64,000 bases of DNA, from the NCBI GenBank assembly GCA_016744295.1, contig JADGEQ010000031.1, forward strand, positions 24,421-88,420, in the 5' to 3' direction. The number at the start of each line of letters is the position of its first letter. Position 1 is the stretch's first letter. The translations under genes were made by a program, and so were the position numbers. Origin of the DNA: Desulfobacteraceae bacterium. GTDB lineage: Bacteria > Desulfobacterota > Desulfobacteria > Desulfobacterales > Desulfobacteraceae. This document shows positions 8,083 through 16,676 of this stretch, piece after piece. The notes beneath the pieces are model-generated. The model saw only the letters and a program-made list of their open reading frames with translations, did no database searches and was not told the origin of the DNA.

Positions 8083-9802
8083 AGGCCTCCTCAAACTGCT
8101 GGACCCGGAAGGAATCCTTATAAAATGGGTTGGTGTTAATCAACTCTTCATGGCGGCCCTGTCCGGCAATAACACCCTTGTCCATAATATAGATCTGATC
8201 GCAGGCAGCCAGGGCAGAAAGTCGATGGGAAATGATGATAACGGTGGCCCCAGGGTTCATGTGGCTGAGCCGGGAAATAATGGTTTGTGCAGTCTGGGTA
8301 TCCAGCTGGCTGATGGGATCATCCAGAATAATAATCTGCTTTTCAATGACCAGGGTCCGGGCCATTGCCACCCGCTGTTTCTGGCCGCCGGACAGGGTTA
8401 CCCCCCGCTCCCCCACCATGGTTTGAAGCCCTTTGGGCATGGCCTTGACCGTGGTGGAAAGATCGCAGACGTGGATGATTTGTTCAAGGCGGTCTTTTTT
8501 AATATCCCGTCCCATGAGAATGTTTTCCTCCAGAGTGCCGGAGAAAAGAAAGGCTTCCTGGGGCATGAAGGCGATGTGATCTCTGATCTGATCCGGGTCC
8601 AGAAGGGAAATATCATGGTCGTCAATGAACAGGCTTCCCTTGCTAAGATTGTAGAGCCTGGGTATCAATTGGACAAGGGAGGTCTTGCCGCTGCCCGGCG
8701 GTCCTGTGATCCCCACCCGGGTTCCGGGGGGGATATCCATGGTGATTTTGGAAAGTATCGGCTGTTGGGAGTCATAGGAAAATTCAGCCTGGTTGAACCG
8801 GATTCTGCCCTTGATGATGCCAAGGTTGACAGGGTGTTTCGGAGTCTGGACCGAGGGGGCGGCATCCAGAAGTTCATTGAGTCTCTTCAAGGAGGCCATT
8901 CCCCGCTGGAAGAGATTGGTCATCCACCCAATGGCAATAATCGGCCAGGCCAGCACCCCCATGTATTGGAGAAAGGCCACCAGTTCCCCCGGGGTCAACC
9001 GCTGCTCCATGACCAGAAATCCGCCGTAGAACACAATGATCAAGGAGGATATGTTAAAAAAAAGGATCAGCATGGGCCGGAGCAGGGCGCTTATAAAGGC
9101 CCGTTTCAGGTTTTTTTGAAAATAGTCGGTGGCGGCATGCTCCACCTTTTGTGTAATGGTTTTTTCAAAGTTAAATACTTTTATCACCCGAATACCGAAA
9201 AAACTTTCCCGGATTTGCTCGGTGAGCTGGGAAAAGGATTCCTGGGCGGTTTTATGAAGGGTGTGCATTCGATTGCCCAAATGCTTGGTGAACAAAATTA
9301 AAAAGGGCATGGGAATCATGGCAAGAGCGGTGAGTTTCGGGTCGGTCCAGATCATGATGCCGATGGTGGTTCCACCTAAAATGACGGTGTCCACGAGAAC
9401 AATGAGGCCAAACCCGAAGGCCATGCGCACGTGGGTGATGTCAGAGGTGGCATGGGCCATGATATCCCCTGTTTTGATCCGGTCAAAATAGGCCATATCC
9501 AGTTCCAGAATATGGCGGAAAAGATCGTCCCGAATTCCTTTTTCCACATCTCTGGCACTTCCCATGAGCAATATTCGCCATCCATACCGAAGCAGGGCCA
9601 TGCCAAGTCCCAACCCTGCGATGAGCAGACATTGCCGTACCAGGACAGATCGGTCTATCTGGGTTGTGGCCAGGGTGTCCACGGCGGTTTTGATGACCTG
9701 GGGAATAATAAGCTGGGCACCGTCCACTATGATCATGCAGAGAATGCCTGTCAGGATTTTCAGCCAGTGCTTTTTAAAATATGGAAGAATGAGTTTCAAC
9801 AA
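8072..9802 (-). CDS. ABC exporter half-transporter with degenerate Walker B
   Basis: 576 aa, six membrane helices followed by an ATP-binding domain, the partner of the gene just downstream. Walker A is GITGPPGSGKTS, the Q-loop region AFMPQEAFLFSGT, the signature LSGGQKQRVAMAR, and the H-loop IIISHRLS. Walker B reads IIILDDPISQLD, with Asp replacing the catalytic Glu. That is the hallmark of heterodimeric exporters such as TM287/288, where one ATP site is non-hydrolytic. In those the site is completed by the partner's signature, and here the partner signature is itself unusual (LSSGEKQ), which fits an asymmetric pair. The start is TTG 9802 after AAGGGG; no better start is visible. The 208 bp upstream are AT-rich and hold no gene. 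Confidence 0.88.
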   Translation of the reverse strand: MLKLILPYFKKHWLKILTGILCMIIVDGAQLIIPQVIKTAVDTLATTQIDRSVLVRQCLLIAGLGLGMALLRYGWRILLMGSARDVEKGIRDDLFRHILELDMAYFDRIKTGDIMAHATSDITHVRMAFGFGLIVLVDTVILGGTTIGIMIWTDPKLTALAMIPMPFLILFTKHLGNRMHTLHKTAQESFSQLTEQIRESFFGIRVIKVFNFEKTITQKVEHAATDYFQKNLKRAFISALLRPMLILFFNISSLIIVFYGGFLVMEQRLTPGELVAFLQYMGVLAWPIIAIGWMTNLFQRGMASLKRLNELLDAAPSVQTPKHPVNLGIIKGRIRFNQAEFSYDSQQPILSKITMDIPPGTRVGITGPPGSGKTSLVQLIPRLYNLSKGSLFIDDHDISLLDPDQIRDHIAFMPQEAFLFSGTLEENILMGRDIKKDRLEQIIHVCDLSTTVKAMPKGLQTMVGERGVTLSGGQKQRVAMARTLVIEKQIIILDDPISQLDTQTAQTIISRLSHMNPGATVIIISHRLSALAACDQIYIMDKGVIAGQGRHEELINTNPFYKDSFRVQQFEEAYDN

Positions 9803-10010
9803 CAGCCCCTTGCAACTATGATTTTTTATTATTAAAGCCTTTTGCAGAAAAATTTTTTTAAAAATTTTAAAATCAGAAAGGGCTTAAAATTATTGATAAT
9901 CAGCTTATGGGAAAATTATCATAGATTTGGCTTGGGGTACAAGAGGTTCTTTTCTTAATCTGTTGTTTAAATTTGCTTCATTTGGCAATCATGATTTTCA
10001 AAATGCAGAA

Positions 10011-10790
10011 TCAGTTCCCTTTAAATTCAGGTTTCCGGCCGGATAAAAATGCATCCACCCCTTCTTTTGCATCATTGGAATATATATTTGTTTTAAAGGC
10101 TTTTCGTTCCATTTCAAGGCCTTTTTCAAAGCCTTGGTGCAGGCCTTCATGGACACATTTTTTAATCATTGCAATGGCTTTAGTTGCCTGGAGAGCCAGC
10201 CTTCTTGCATGGTCAAATGATTTATTAAAAAGATCTTCCTGGCTGAAAACCTCGTTGACAAGACCTATTTGACACGCTTGTTCCGATGTGATCTGAAGCC
10301 CTTTAAACATCATTTCTATGGCCTTTGTCTTTCCAACAACCTGTGGCAGGCGCTGGGTGCCGCCAAAGGCTGGTATCATGCCAAGCCTGACTTCAGGAAG
10401 CCCTATGCGGCCGCAGTCATCGCCCATGAACCTGAAATCACAGGTTAGCGCCAGTTCGAGTCCTCCTCCCAGGGCATGGCCATTGATGGCTGCAATGGTC
10501 GGAATCTCAAGGTTCTCAAAGGCATTCATGGCAGTGTGAACCTTTGGAAGAAGTGCGATCAAATCATCATCTATATCCTTTAAGGTGTTCAGATCATCCC
10601 CTGCAGAAAAAAAGCCGGGACAATCACTTGCAAGAAGGGCAGCTCTTATTTCTTTGGTGTTGGCAATCTTTTTGATGATTTTTTCAAAATCTTTAAGAAA
10701 TTCAGGGGTAAGGGCATTGACCGGAAAATTGTTCATTTTAATGATAGCAACTGATTCTTTAACCTCAAAATTGATGACTGAAAGTTCCAT
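10011..10790 (-). CDS. enoyl-CoA hydratase/isomerase
   Basis: 259 aa crotonase-fold enzyme adding water to, or isomerising, an enoyl-CoA. The oxyanion-hole segment is CPGFFSAGDDL, and GHALGGGLELAL gives the second oxyanion Gly and one catalytic Glu. LPEVRLGMIPAFGGTQRLP gives the second Glu, so hydratase activity is plausible. The start was set at ATG 10790 because AGGAGA lies 5 nt before it; an in-frame start at 10847 lacks this. It diverges from the TetR gene that heads the large acyl-CoA operon, with a 281-bp shared regulatory region. It may therefore belong to the same regulon and supply a second hydratase. Confidence 0.9.
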   Translation of the reverse strand: MELSVINFEVKESVAIIKMNNFPVNALTPEFLKDFEKIIKKIANTKEIRAALLASDCPGFFSAGDDLNTLKDIDDDLIALLPKVHTAMNAFENLEIPTIAAINGHALGGGLELALTCDFRFMGDDCGRIGLPEVRLGMIPAFGGTQRLPQVVGKTKAIEMMFKGLQITSEQACQIGLVNEVFSQEDLFNKSFDHARRLALQATKAIAMIKKCVHEGLHQGFEKGLEMERKAFKTNIYSNDAKEGVDAFLSGRKPEFKGN

Positions 10791-11003
10791 ATGTATCTCC
10801 TCTGTTTTATTTGTTTTATCCATACAAAGACTTTTTTTGAAAAGCAAGTAGTATTTAAAGGCGCAGGCTTAATTTGTCGTATTAAATGTTAGAGTCAATA
10901 TGTTTATTCTATTATAATCGTACTTGTAACAGTATTTTTTAAGTATAATCTTATTGAGTCTATTGGAAAAAGCTAAAAACCATAATGACGTACTGTTTTT
11001 TTA

Positions 11004-11032
11004 TTGACAATATAAAATTCCTCCCCCATTAT
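11004..11032 (+). promoter_or_regulatory. candidate sigma-70 promoter ahead of the TetR operon
   Basis: TTGACA at 11004-11009 is exact. It is spaced 17 bp from CATTAT at 11027-11032, which matches the -10 box at four of six positions. The TetR gene starts 40 bp further on. The TetR operator should lie near here, but I see no clean palindrome. Confidence 0.5.
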
Positions 11033-11071
11033 GTTTTAAACCTAGACTAAAATTGTAAGATGGAGAGTAAA

Positions 11072-11758
11072 ATGGTCAGAAAAAAAACAAACAACGGATC
11101 TCCCAAAAAAGAAAAAAAACAAAATCTTCCAAAAGAGATCAATATAATAGAAGGCGCGCTTAAGGTTTTTGGCGAAAAAGGTTTTGAAGCAACAACCATC
11201 GCAGCCATCAGCAAGGCGGCGAATATATCCGAGGCAACTTTGTATGAATACTTCTCCTCAAAAGAAGATGTTCTTTTTGCCATCCCCAATCTTTACACCC
11301 GGCGGGAGCTGGAAAAAATCCAGGAGATCGCTCACTATATTCACATACCCCAAGAAAAGATCCGTGTGATCATCCAGGCCTACCTGGAATTTTATGAAAG
11401 CAACAAACTCTACTCATCTGTTGCTCTGTTAACCTTGAAAGGGAACCGGCAGTTTCTTAATTCCCCGGCCTATCAGATTGTAAAAAAATCAACCCATTCA
11501 ATTGTTGAGGCCTTTAACCAGGGCGTGGAAGCCGGCGTGTTCAGGGAGGATATTGATCCCTATATCGTGCGCAACATGGTCATGGGATTTATTGAGCATC
11601 TGACCATTCAATGGCTTTTGGTGGGACGTCCGGAACGTATATCCCATTACAGGGACATTATTTTTGACATGGTGATCCGGGCAATCGAAAAAAGAGGTGA
11701 TATTGAAACAATGGAGTTGAAAATTACAGGCAATAATTTAAAAATCCAGGCAACCTAA
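11072..11758 (+). CDS. TetR-family regulator
   Basis: 228 aa. The N-terminal HTH is clear: INIIEGALKVFGEKGFEATT, then IAAISKAANISEATLYEYF. The helical C-terminal ligand domain contains a mid-region like those of acyl-CoA-responsive TetR proteins. It is the first gene of a long co-oriented set of acyl-CoA genes and probably represses the set and the divergent enoyl-CoA hydratase until a CoA thioester binds (inference). GGAG lies 5 nt before ATG 11072; an in-frame ATG at 11060 would put the ribosome site inside the gene. The aldehyde oxidoreductase gene follows after 32 bp. Confidence 0.9.
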   Translation: MVRKKTNNGSPKKEKKQNLPKEINIIEGALKVFGEKGFEATTIAAISKAANISEATLYEYFSSKEDVLFAIPNLYTRRELEKIQEIAHYIHIPQEKIRVIIQAYLEFYESNKLYSSVALLTLKGNRQFLNSPAYQIVKKSTHSIVEAFNQGVEAGVFREDIDPYIVRNMVMGFIEHLTIQWLLVGRPERISHYRDIIFDMVIRAIEKRGDIETMELKITGNNLKIQAT

Positions 11759-11790
11759 ACGGTTGGGGGCAAATTTCCAAAGGGGCGGAT

Positions 11791-13674
11791 ATGGGAAGCA
11801 AAACAGCCATAAATAATTGTGTGCTATGTGTCAATCTTTCATCCAGGCTTATCAGCACCATTGAAATCAGCGATTTTGAACGAAAGCAGTATCTGGGAGG
11901 GAAGGGACTTGCCCTAAAGCTGATTTTTGACAATATCAAGACGGGTGTGGACCCTTTGTCCCCCGGCAATATCCTGGTGATGATGACAGGACCAACCTGT
12001 GGGACTGCTGCCCCTTGCGGCGGGCGGTTTGTTGTTGTGGGCAAATCTCCTTTAACAGGGATTTTTGCTTCTTCGTTTTCCGGGGGAGGCTTTGGGCTTG
12101 CCCTTAAAAAAGCGGGGTATGACGGGATCATGGTGACCGGCAGGGCCGACCATCCGGTTTACATCAAGGTTGATCATGACGATGTATCCATCTGTGATGC
12201 GACTCAATATTGGGGCATGGACACCTATGATTTTCAGGAGACTAGGAAAAAGGACGGAGACTGGGTGGTGATCGGTCCTGCAGGTGAGAATCTTGTGAAA
12301 TTTGCAAACATTGCCAGTGCTCGGCGACTGGCGGGCCGTTGCGGCCTGGGGGCCGTCATGGGATCAAAAATGCTGAAAGGCATTGTTGCAAAGGGGAATA
12401 AAAAATTTGGCCCTGCCAACCCTGAAAAATTTAAAAAAGCCCTTAAAATTGCCCAGAAAAAAGTAAAAGCACATGAAAACACAGGAAAAGCCTTAGGGGA
12501 GCTTGGAACCCCCCAGAACATCCGAATCTTTGGAACAACGGCCATCATGCCGGTTAAAAATTTTTCCAAGCCCTATTTTGATAAACTTGAACAGGTGAGC
12601 GGAGAAACAATCCGAGATGGACACAAAACAAAGAACCATGGATGTACCGGTTGTTTCATAAAGTGCGGCAGGTACGGCAAATTTGGCGGAAAGGAAAAGG
12701 TTTCCCCGGAATATGAAACCATTGCCATGATGGGACCAAACCTTGATATCAGTGATTTGCATAAAATAGCAGACTTTAATGAAAGTTTGAACCGCCTGGG
12801 TCTTGACTCCATCAGCGCAGGATCTGTGATTGGCTTTGCCATGGAATTGACTGAAAAAGGGATGCTTGAAAGTTGTCTTCGCTTTGGGGATGGTTCCAAT
12901 ATTAAGGATATCCTCCATGACATTGCATATCGCAAGGGACTTGGCAATGACCTGGCAGAAGGGGTCAGGCATATGTCTGAAAAATACGGGGGTAAGGAAT
13001 TTGCAAATCATGTAAAAGGCCTTGAATTGGCAGCCTATGATCCCAGGGGCTGCACCGGCCAGGGACTCGGGTTTGCCACGGCCAACTGCGGCGCCACCCA
13101 TCTTTCGGGCAGCACCCATTCTGTTGAGGCGGATTCCTATCTTCACCCCCATGGCACCAGGGCCAAAGCCCATTTTGTAAAATTCATGCAGGACAGTTTT
13201 GATGCCATCAATTCTGCTATTTTCTGCATCCAGACGGCCTACCCGTTTCTGGAGGAAAATTTTGCCTATAAATATACACCGGACCCGATTCTTAAATTTT
13301 TCATGCGTAATCTGCCAGCCCTTGCCGTGGCAACCACGGATCTTTCAGATTACAGCGGTCTCCTATCAGGCCTTCTGGGATACCCCGTAAGTGGAGGGAA
13401 TTTTTATAAAGTTGGTGAGCGTATTTTCAATTTGGAAAGATATCTTAACAATCAAGAGGGCATAAGCAAAAAAGACGATACCCTGCCTGGGAATATGCTT
13501 AAACCTACGACACAGGAGGGATGGGGGGACATAGATCTCAATAAAATGCTGAACCAATATTATAGGCTCAGGGGATGGGATAAAAACGGCAGGCCCAAAC
13601 CCAAATTATTAAAAAAACTTTCCATCCAGATCCAGCAATTAACAAAGGAGACCAAAGGCTATGGCAGACAATAA
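11791..13674 (+). CDS. aldehyde:ferredoxin oxidoreductase (AOR family, tungsten)
   Basis: 627 aa, full length for the AOR family, which oxidises aldehydes to acids with ferredoxin, or the reverse, on a tungsten bis-pterin site. The N-terminal pterin domain has YLGGKGLALKL, TGPTCGTAAPCGGRF and GRCGLGAVMGSK. The [4Fe-4S] ligands are C285-x2-C288-x3-C292 (GCTGCFIKCG), and C479 is placed as the fourth. NRLGLDSISAG matches the conserved cofactor segment. In this operon it could clear an aldehyde made during breakdown, or interconvert the substrate acid and aldehyde. Several AOR subfamilies have unknown substrates, so this is open. The 3' end overlaps the next gene by 14 bp. Confidence 0.9.
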   Translation: MGSKTAINNCVLCVNLSSRLISTIEISDFERKQYLGGKGLALKLIFDNIKTGVDPLSPGNILVMMTGPTCGTAAPCGGRFVVVGKSPLTGIFASSFSGGGFGLALKKAGYDGIMVTGRADHPVYIKVDHDDVSICDATQYWGMDTYDFQETRKKDGDWVVIGPAGENLVKFANIASARRLAGRCGLGAVMGSKMLKGIVAKGNKKFGPANPEKFKKALKIAQKKVKAHENTGKALGELGTPQNIRIFGTTAIMPVKNFSKPYFDKLEQVSGETIRDGHKTKNHGCTGCFIKCGRYGKFGGKEKVSPEYETIAMMGPNLDISDLHKIADFNESLNRLGLDSISAGSVIGFAMELTEKGMLESCLRFGDGSNIKDILHDIAYRKGLGNDLAEGVRHMSEKYGGKEFANHVKGLELAAYDPRGCTGQGLGFATANCGATHLSGSTHSVEADSYLHPHGTRAKAHFVKFMQDSFDAINSAIFCIQTAYPFLEENFAYKYTPDPILKFFMRNLPALAVATTDLSDYSGLLSGLLGYPVSGGNFYKVGERIFNLERYLNNQEGISKKDDTLPGNMLKPTTQEGWGDIDLNKMLNQYYRLRGWDKNGRPKPKLLKKLSIQIQQLTKETKGYGRQ

Positions 13675-14695
13675 AAATGAGCTTGTCCTGGTTACAGGTG
13701 CTGCAGGATTCACAGGCCATCACATGGTCGCAGAAGCTGTAAAGGCAGGATACAGGGTCAGGGCAACAGATGTGTCAAGCAGATTTTACGGTGCCATGTT
13801 CGAAGCCCTTGATGTTGAATTCATGCCTTCGGATCTTACAAAAAGAGAGGGCCTGGACCGGCTTCTTTCGGGGGTGGATAAAATAATTCATGTGGCCGGG
13901 ATCCATGATTATTCAACACCCGACAACATTATCTTCAGTGTAAACACCCATGCTGTGGAAAATCTGTGCGATGCCGCAATCAAGGCCAAGATAAATCAAT
14001 TTCTTCATTTTTCCTCCGTGGGTGTTTATGGATACAGTTCCAATCCTGGAAAACCTGTACAAGAGGATGATCCGAAGGTCACCCCCCCCTTGAACAACTA
14101 TAATGTCAGTAAATGGGAAGGCGAAAAGATCATACATAAATATATCAGGGAACACGGGCTTCGGGCCACAATTTTCAGGCCTGGGGCTATTTACGGTTCA
14201 AGATCAGTTTACGGACTCTATCTGGTGTTCAAAATGGCCTTTGACGAGAGAAACAAGAAAAAGAAAATAATTCTGGGCAAGGGGGATAAGATTGAAGCCT
14301 TCCTCCATGTACAGGATATGTGCCGGGCTGTGATTTATGCCTGTGACAGGGAAGAGATGATTGGGGAGGCCTATAATGTTGCCGATGATACCCATATCCC
14401 CATGTCCCAATTTTACGATATTGTCAACCAGGCGCTGTTGGGTAAAAAAAAGCCATTTTTCCATATCCCTTTTTCGGTTGCAAGGCTGGTGGCTGTAATA
14501 ACCGGTTTTTTTGGAAAAATTTTCAAGTTTAAACCTGCCATTGAATTAAAAACCCTTGATTATGCCAACTGCGACAAAATCTGGGATAACACCAAGCTTA
14601 AATCCACCGGGTTTGAGTTTAAATATCCCCACATGGAAAAGGGAATGAAAGAGACCCTGCAATGGTATAAGGACCACGGCTGGTTTAAGGCATAA
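13661..14695 (+). CDS. extended SDR, NAD-dependent epimerase/3beta-HSD-like
   Basis: 344 aa. The Rossmann motif is VTGAAGFTGHHM at the N-terminus, the core VAGIHDYS, then HFSSVGVYGYSS and the catalytic pair YNVSK. The sequence resembles 3-beta-hydroxysteroid dehydrogenase/dihydroflavonol reductase-like proteins rather than sugar epimerases (inference from pattern). It probably oxidises or reduces a hydroxyl or keto group using NAD(P). Its ribosome site (AAGGAG) lies in the end of the AOR gene. A second extended SDR closes the same operon, so two alcohol/ketone steps may exist. Confidence 0.85.
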   Translation: MADNKNELVLVTGAAGFTGHHMVAEAVKAGYRVRATDVSSRFYGAMFEALDVEFMPSDLTKREGLDRLLSGVDKIIHVAGIHDYSTPDNIIFSVNTHAVENLCDAAIKAKINQFLHFSSVGVYGYSSNPGKPVQEDDPKVTPPLNNYNVSKWEGEKIIHKYIREHGLRATIFRPGAIYGSRSVYGLYLVFKMAFDERNKKKKIILGKGDKIEAFLHVQDMCRAVIYACDREEMIGEAYNVADDTHIPMSQFYDIVNQALLGKKKPFFHIPFSVARLVAVITGFFGKIFKFKPAIELKTLDYANCDKIWDNTKLKSTGFEFKYPHMEKGMKETLQWYKDHGWFKA

Positions 14696-14764
14696 AATCG
14701 GTTAGAAATGGGGAACAGCTTAAATATCCTCTGAACCCAAAACCAAATATTTAAGGAATACAAA

Positions 14765-16651
14765 ATGGAAAAGACCATTACCACAACCCCCCAGTTGATA
14801 CGCTCCCATGCAGATCAATATCCTGATATTCCGGTTCTGCTTTTTTATGAAGAGACAGTGTCTTACAAGGATCTTGATGATCGTTCAGAAAGCGTTGCAG
14901 CATTTTTGGAAGAAAAAGGGATTCAAAAAGGCGATATAATATCCTTCATGCTGGGCAACACCCCCTCATTTTTCTACACCCTTCTGGGTATCCAGAAGAC
15001 AGGGGCCGTTGCAAGTCCCATAAGCTGCTGGTGGCAGGCCCAGGAGGTTACATTCCTTGTCAATGACTGCAAGCCAAAGGCCCTTGTCATAGACCCTGAA
15101 TATGCCCAGATCATATCCCAAATCAAAGACAAGATTCCGTCAGTTGAGCATATCATTATCAATGGGCCCCCGAATAAGAGTGTGGATTTTGATCACATAA
15201 GCCTTCCAGACATCATTGAAGAATATGAGGGCAAACCTTTCAAAGGGTTGGAACCTACCCTTGATGACTGCGCTTCCATCATGTACACCTCGGGCACCAC
15301 GGGAACCCCCAAGGGTGTTCTGCTCACCCACAGAGGCGTGATTTTCGGGGCAGAGCAAAAGCAGGGGCATATTCCCATTGATCCCGGAGAAAAAATTTTA
15401 TGTGTTCTGCCTCTGTTTCATTCCGGCGGGCTCAATGACCTGGCATTTGTGACCCTTTACAGTGCTGCCACCATTGTCTTGCGCCGTAATTTTTCAGCCT
15501 CTGAGTTCTGGGAGTGTGTTGAAAAATACAAGGTAAACGGATTTTATGTGGTGCCCACCATGTGGAATATCCTGTTAAGGGCACCCGAGGCGGATTCCGT
15601 GGATACAAGTTCTCTTCGCATAGGGCTTTCAGGTGCGGCCCCCATACCCCCGGCCCAGCTTGCCGAGTGCGAGAAAAGATTTAATACCCCTATTCTTGAG
15701 GCATACGGGGTGACGGAAAATACCGGCGGGGTGACGGCCAACATGGAAAACAATAAAAAGCTCGGCTCTGTGGGGACTGCTTTTCCAGGCATTAAAGTAG
15801 AAATATTTGATGAAAAAAACACCTGCCTTTCCCCGGGGGAAATAGGCGAGATCGTGATCAAGGGCGATACCATGATGAAGGGATATTTTAATCAGCCAGA
15901 AGCCACCCGGCAGACCATCAGGGACGGATGGCTTTATACCGGGGATGTGGGATACCTTGATGAAGACGACTTTTTGTTTATTGTTGACCGGATCAAGGAC
16001 ATGATCATCAGGGGAGGCGTCAATGTATATCCCAAGGAGATTGAAGAGGTGATTTCCGGCCATCCCCTGGTCAACGAGGTGTCTGTCATTCCCGAAGCCC
16101 ATGAGATCTACGGCCAGGTACCCAAAGCCTGTGTGGTGCTGCAAAGGGGGGAGAGATGTACCGGAGAAGAGATAATATCCTTTTGCAGGGAAAGAATGGC
16201 CGGCTACAAGGTTCCTGAAAAAATAGAGTTCAGGGCAGGGTTGCCCCTGAGTGCAGTGGGCAAGGTGTTGAAAAAAAATCTCATCCAGGAACTTGAAGAG
16301 GAAAAGAGTGCCGATCCCGTACACTGCGCCCCTTTGTTTGAGGGAATGATCAAGAGGTTTTTGCCTGACAAGGCCGTGGGGGTAAGCGCAAGCGTCAGTT
16401 ACAATATCACCGGCAAGGGGGGTGGTTTGTGGACGGTGAGTGTTGAAAATTCAACCATTTGCCTGACAGAGGAAATTTTAAAATTTCCGACGGTTTATAT
16501 TGTTGCCAGGGACTGTGATTACTTTGATGTGGCAACCGGCAGGCTGGATGGGCTGACAGCTGTTTTAACCGGTAAGATGAAAATAGAAGGGGAGATCAAT
16601 TTCATGGGAGAGTTTAAAGAGATGCTCGCCCCGATACAAATGACTGAATAA
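14765..16651 (+). CDS. acyl-CoA synthetase fused to an SCP2 domain
   Basis: 628 aa. Residues ~1-515 form an ANL-family ligase: P-loop YTSGTTGTPKGV, the region YGVTENTGG, the A8 motif GWLYTGDVGYLDEDDF, RIKDMIIRGG, and the catalytic Lys in LSAVGKVLKKNL. It activates a carboxylic acid to its CoA thioester through an adenylate. The last ~100 residues (EGMIKRFLPDKAVGVSASVS to the end) look like an SCP2 sterol/lipid-carrier domain with NITGKGGGLWTVSVEN. A ligase with its own SCP2 domain suggests a hydrophobic substrate handed on in a pocket. It is probably the entry enzyme of the island. ATG 14765 follows AAGGAA. Confidence 0.9.
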   Translation: MEKTITTTPQLIRSHADQYPDIPVLLFYEETVSYKDLDDRSESVAAFLEEKGIQKGDIISFMLGNTPSFFYTLLGIQKTGAVASPISCWWQAQEVTFLVNDCKPKALVIDPEYAQIISQIKDKIPSVEHIIINGPPNKSVDFDHISLPDIIEEYEGKPFKGLEPTLDDCASIMYTSGTTGTPKGVLLTHRGVIFGAEQKQGHIPIDPGEKILCVLPLFHSGGLNDLAFVTLYSAATIVLRRNFSASEFWECVEKYKVNGFYVVPTMWNILLRAPEADSVDTSSLRIGLSGAAPIPPAQLAECEKRFNTPILEAYGVTENTGGVTANMENNKKLGSVGTAFPGIKVEIFDEKNTCLSPGEIGEIVIKGDTMMKGYFNQPEATRQTIRDGWLYTGDVGYLDEDDFLFIVDRIKDMIIRGGVNVYPKEIEEVISGHPLVNEVSVIPEAHEIYGQVPKACVVLQRGERCTGEEIISFCRERMAGYKVPEKIEFRAGLPLSAVGKVLKKNLIQELEEEKSADPVHCAPLFEGMIKRFLPDKAVGVSASVSYNITGKGGGLWTVSVENSTICLTEEILKFPTVYIVARDCDYFDVATGRLDGLTAVLTGKMKIEGEINFMGEFKEMLAPIQMTE

Positions 16652-16676
16652 AAAATAAAGTACTGAGGAGTAAATA

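Noticed and set aside
8024..9301. 425-codon + frame across the ABC transporter gene
   Set aside because: It is the reverse of a clear ABC ATPase with Walker A, LSGGQ and H-loop. The Gly/His/Asp-rich translation is typical of an antisense shadow.
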